Assembly (NCBI RefSeq): GCF_016809835.1
Contig: NZ_JAFBIL020000009.1
Coordinates: 124,001 to 188,000 of the forward strand
Origin: Massilia soli
GTDB taxonomy: Bacteria > Pseudomonadota > Gammaproteobacteria > Burkholderiales > Burkholderiaceae_D
Direction: 5' to 3'
DNA: 64,000 nucleotides
The notes beneath the pieces are model-generated. The model made no database searches. It had not been told where the DNA came from and was given only the letters and a program-made list of their open reading frames with translations. Both the position numbers and the translations under genes were made by a program. How positions within the stretch are numbered: the first letter of the stretch is position 1; every line of letters starts with the position of its first letter. Shown one piece after another: positions 63,517 through 64,000 of this stretch.

Positions 63517-64000
63517 ATGATAGCTCGCATCGTCAACTTCTCTGTTGCCCGGCGGTGGCACGTGCTCATCGGAACGATCCTGTTGTCCATCGTCGGCGCA
63601 TTCGCGTTAACCCGCCTGCCCATCGACGCGGTACCGGACATTACCAACACCCAGGTGCAGATCAATGTCGTTGCGCCTTCCCTTGCGCCCGCCGACGTCG
63701 AGCGGCAGGTCACGTATCCGATCGAAACCGCGTTTGCCGGGATACCAGGACTGGAGTCCACACGGTCGCTGACCAGGCATGGATTCGCACAGGTAACTAC
63801 GGTCTTCAAGGACGGCACCGACATCTATTTCGCGCGTCAGCAGATGGCCGAGCGGTTACGCGCCGTGGAGCGGTCGTTGCCAGCAGGCGCGAGCGCGAGC
63901 CTTGGACCGATTGCCACGGGCCTTGGGGATGTCTACATGTGGACGGTGGAGTTCGCAACCAAGCCAGGGGCGAAAACTGGCTCCGGTGCCGGGCTGCGGG
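63517..64000 (+). CDS. CzcA-family heavy-metal RND pump (3' end outside window)
   Basis: The first 161 codons of a pump: TM1 (ARRWHVLIGTILLSIVGAFA), [20 protein letters not shown], the porter start VTYPIETAFAGIPGLESTRS and [20 protein letters not shown]. Closely resembles the first part of the CzcA at 53330. The metal-selecting TM4 motif is beyond the window, so the substrate cannot be stated. It completes a CBA operon behind the MerR-type promoter. Confidence 0.93.
   Translation, partial: MIARIVNFSVARRWHVLIGTILLSIVGAFALTRLPIDAVPDITNTQVQINVVAPSLAPADVERQVTYPIETAFAGIPGLESTRSLTRHGFAQVTTVFKDGTDIYFARQQMAERLRAVERSLPAGASASLGPIATGLGDVYMWTVEFATKPGAKTGSGAGLR

Overview
The window looks like a chromosomal stretch of a high-GC betaproteobacterium of the Oxalobacteraceae, most likely Massilia or a close relative. 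This is inferred from codon use and gene families (CzcI/CzcE-type metal proteins, a thermostable-hemolysin cluster, paired CorC proteins, DUF4214 RTX proteins), not from a marker gene. No rRNA, tRNA or CRISPR array was found. Most of the sequence is dense and GC-rich. The stretch from about 46.5 to 49.2 kb is visibly poorer in GC, almost empty of intact genes and full of gene remnants and hairpins, so it looks like an island junction.

Layout. 1-7.5 kb: a Fur-boxed TonB siderophore receptor (partial), a PPOX-fold stress protein, a 1,308-residue RTX protein and a BNR-type lipoprotein. 7.5-14.4 kb: copper module, with a minus-strand operon (CzcI-like protein, His-rich protein, TolC-type channel, multicopper oxidase, CusF-like chaperone) divergent from copA-cueR, which carries a clear CueR-type promoter. 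14.4-18.4 kb: a tightly packed operon of a winged-helix protein, a secreted unknown, a Kef-type antiporter and YbdK. 18.6-23.8 kb: a CorC-type protein, MarR, a methyltransferase, a small membrane protein and an L,D-transpeptidase. 23.8-31.2 kb: a perfect FNR-type box, an unusual SDR-SPW-VKOR-SPW fusion, a CaCA exchanger, MscS, YihY, DUF421 and CzcE. 31.3-33.1 kb: a stop-interrupted small gene and a second CorC protein.

33.2-39.6 kb is the most interesting region. One plus-strand operon encodes a thermostable-hemolysin (acyltransferase-like) protein, an AMP-dependent acyl ligase, a heme-oxygenase-like metallo-oxidase, an SDR, a periplasmic TPR protein and its own QseBC-like two-component system. 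A TTAATG-N5-TTAATG direct repeat sits in front of it. It reads as a self-regulated small-molecule (probably lipid-derived) pathway.

39.6-46.5 kb: a first heavy-metal RND system (CzcI-like, TolC, an unknown protein, adaptor, RND pump, small protein). 49.3-60.4 kb: a canonical czcICBAD operon followed by a small membrane protein and a P1B-4-like ATPase, and preceded by a Cys-rich copper-storage-like protein. 61-64 kb: a third Czc-type system (CBA, the pump cut by the window end) behind a MerR-type promoter with a 19-bp spacer but no regulator gene beside it. Together these genes build layered defence against Cu, Zn, Co and Cd: periplasmic binding and oxidation, inner-membrane ATPases and CDF export, and trans-envelope RND efflux.
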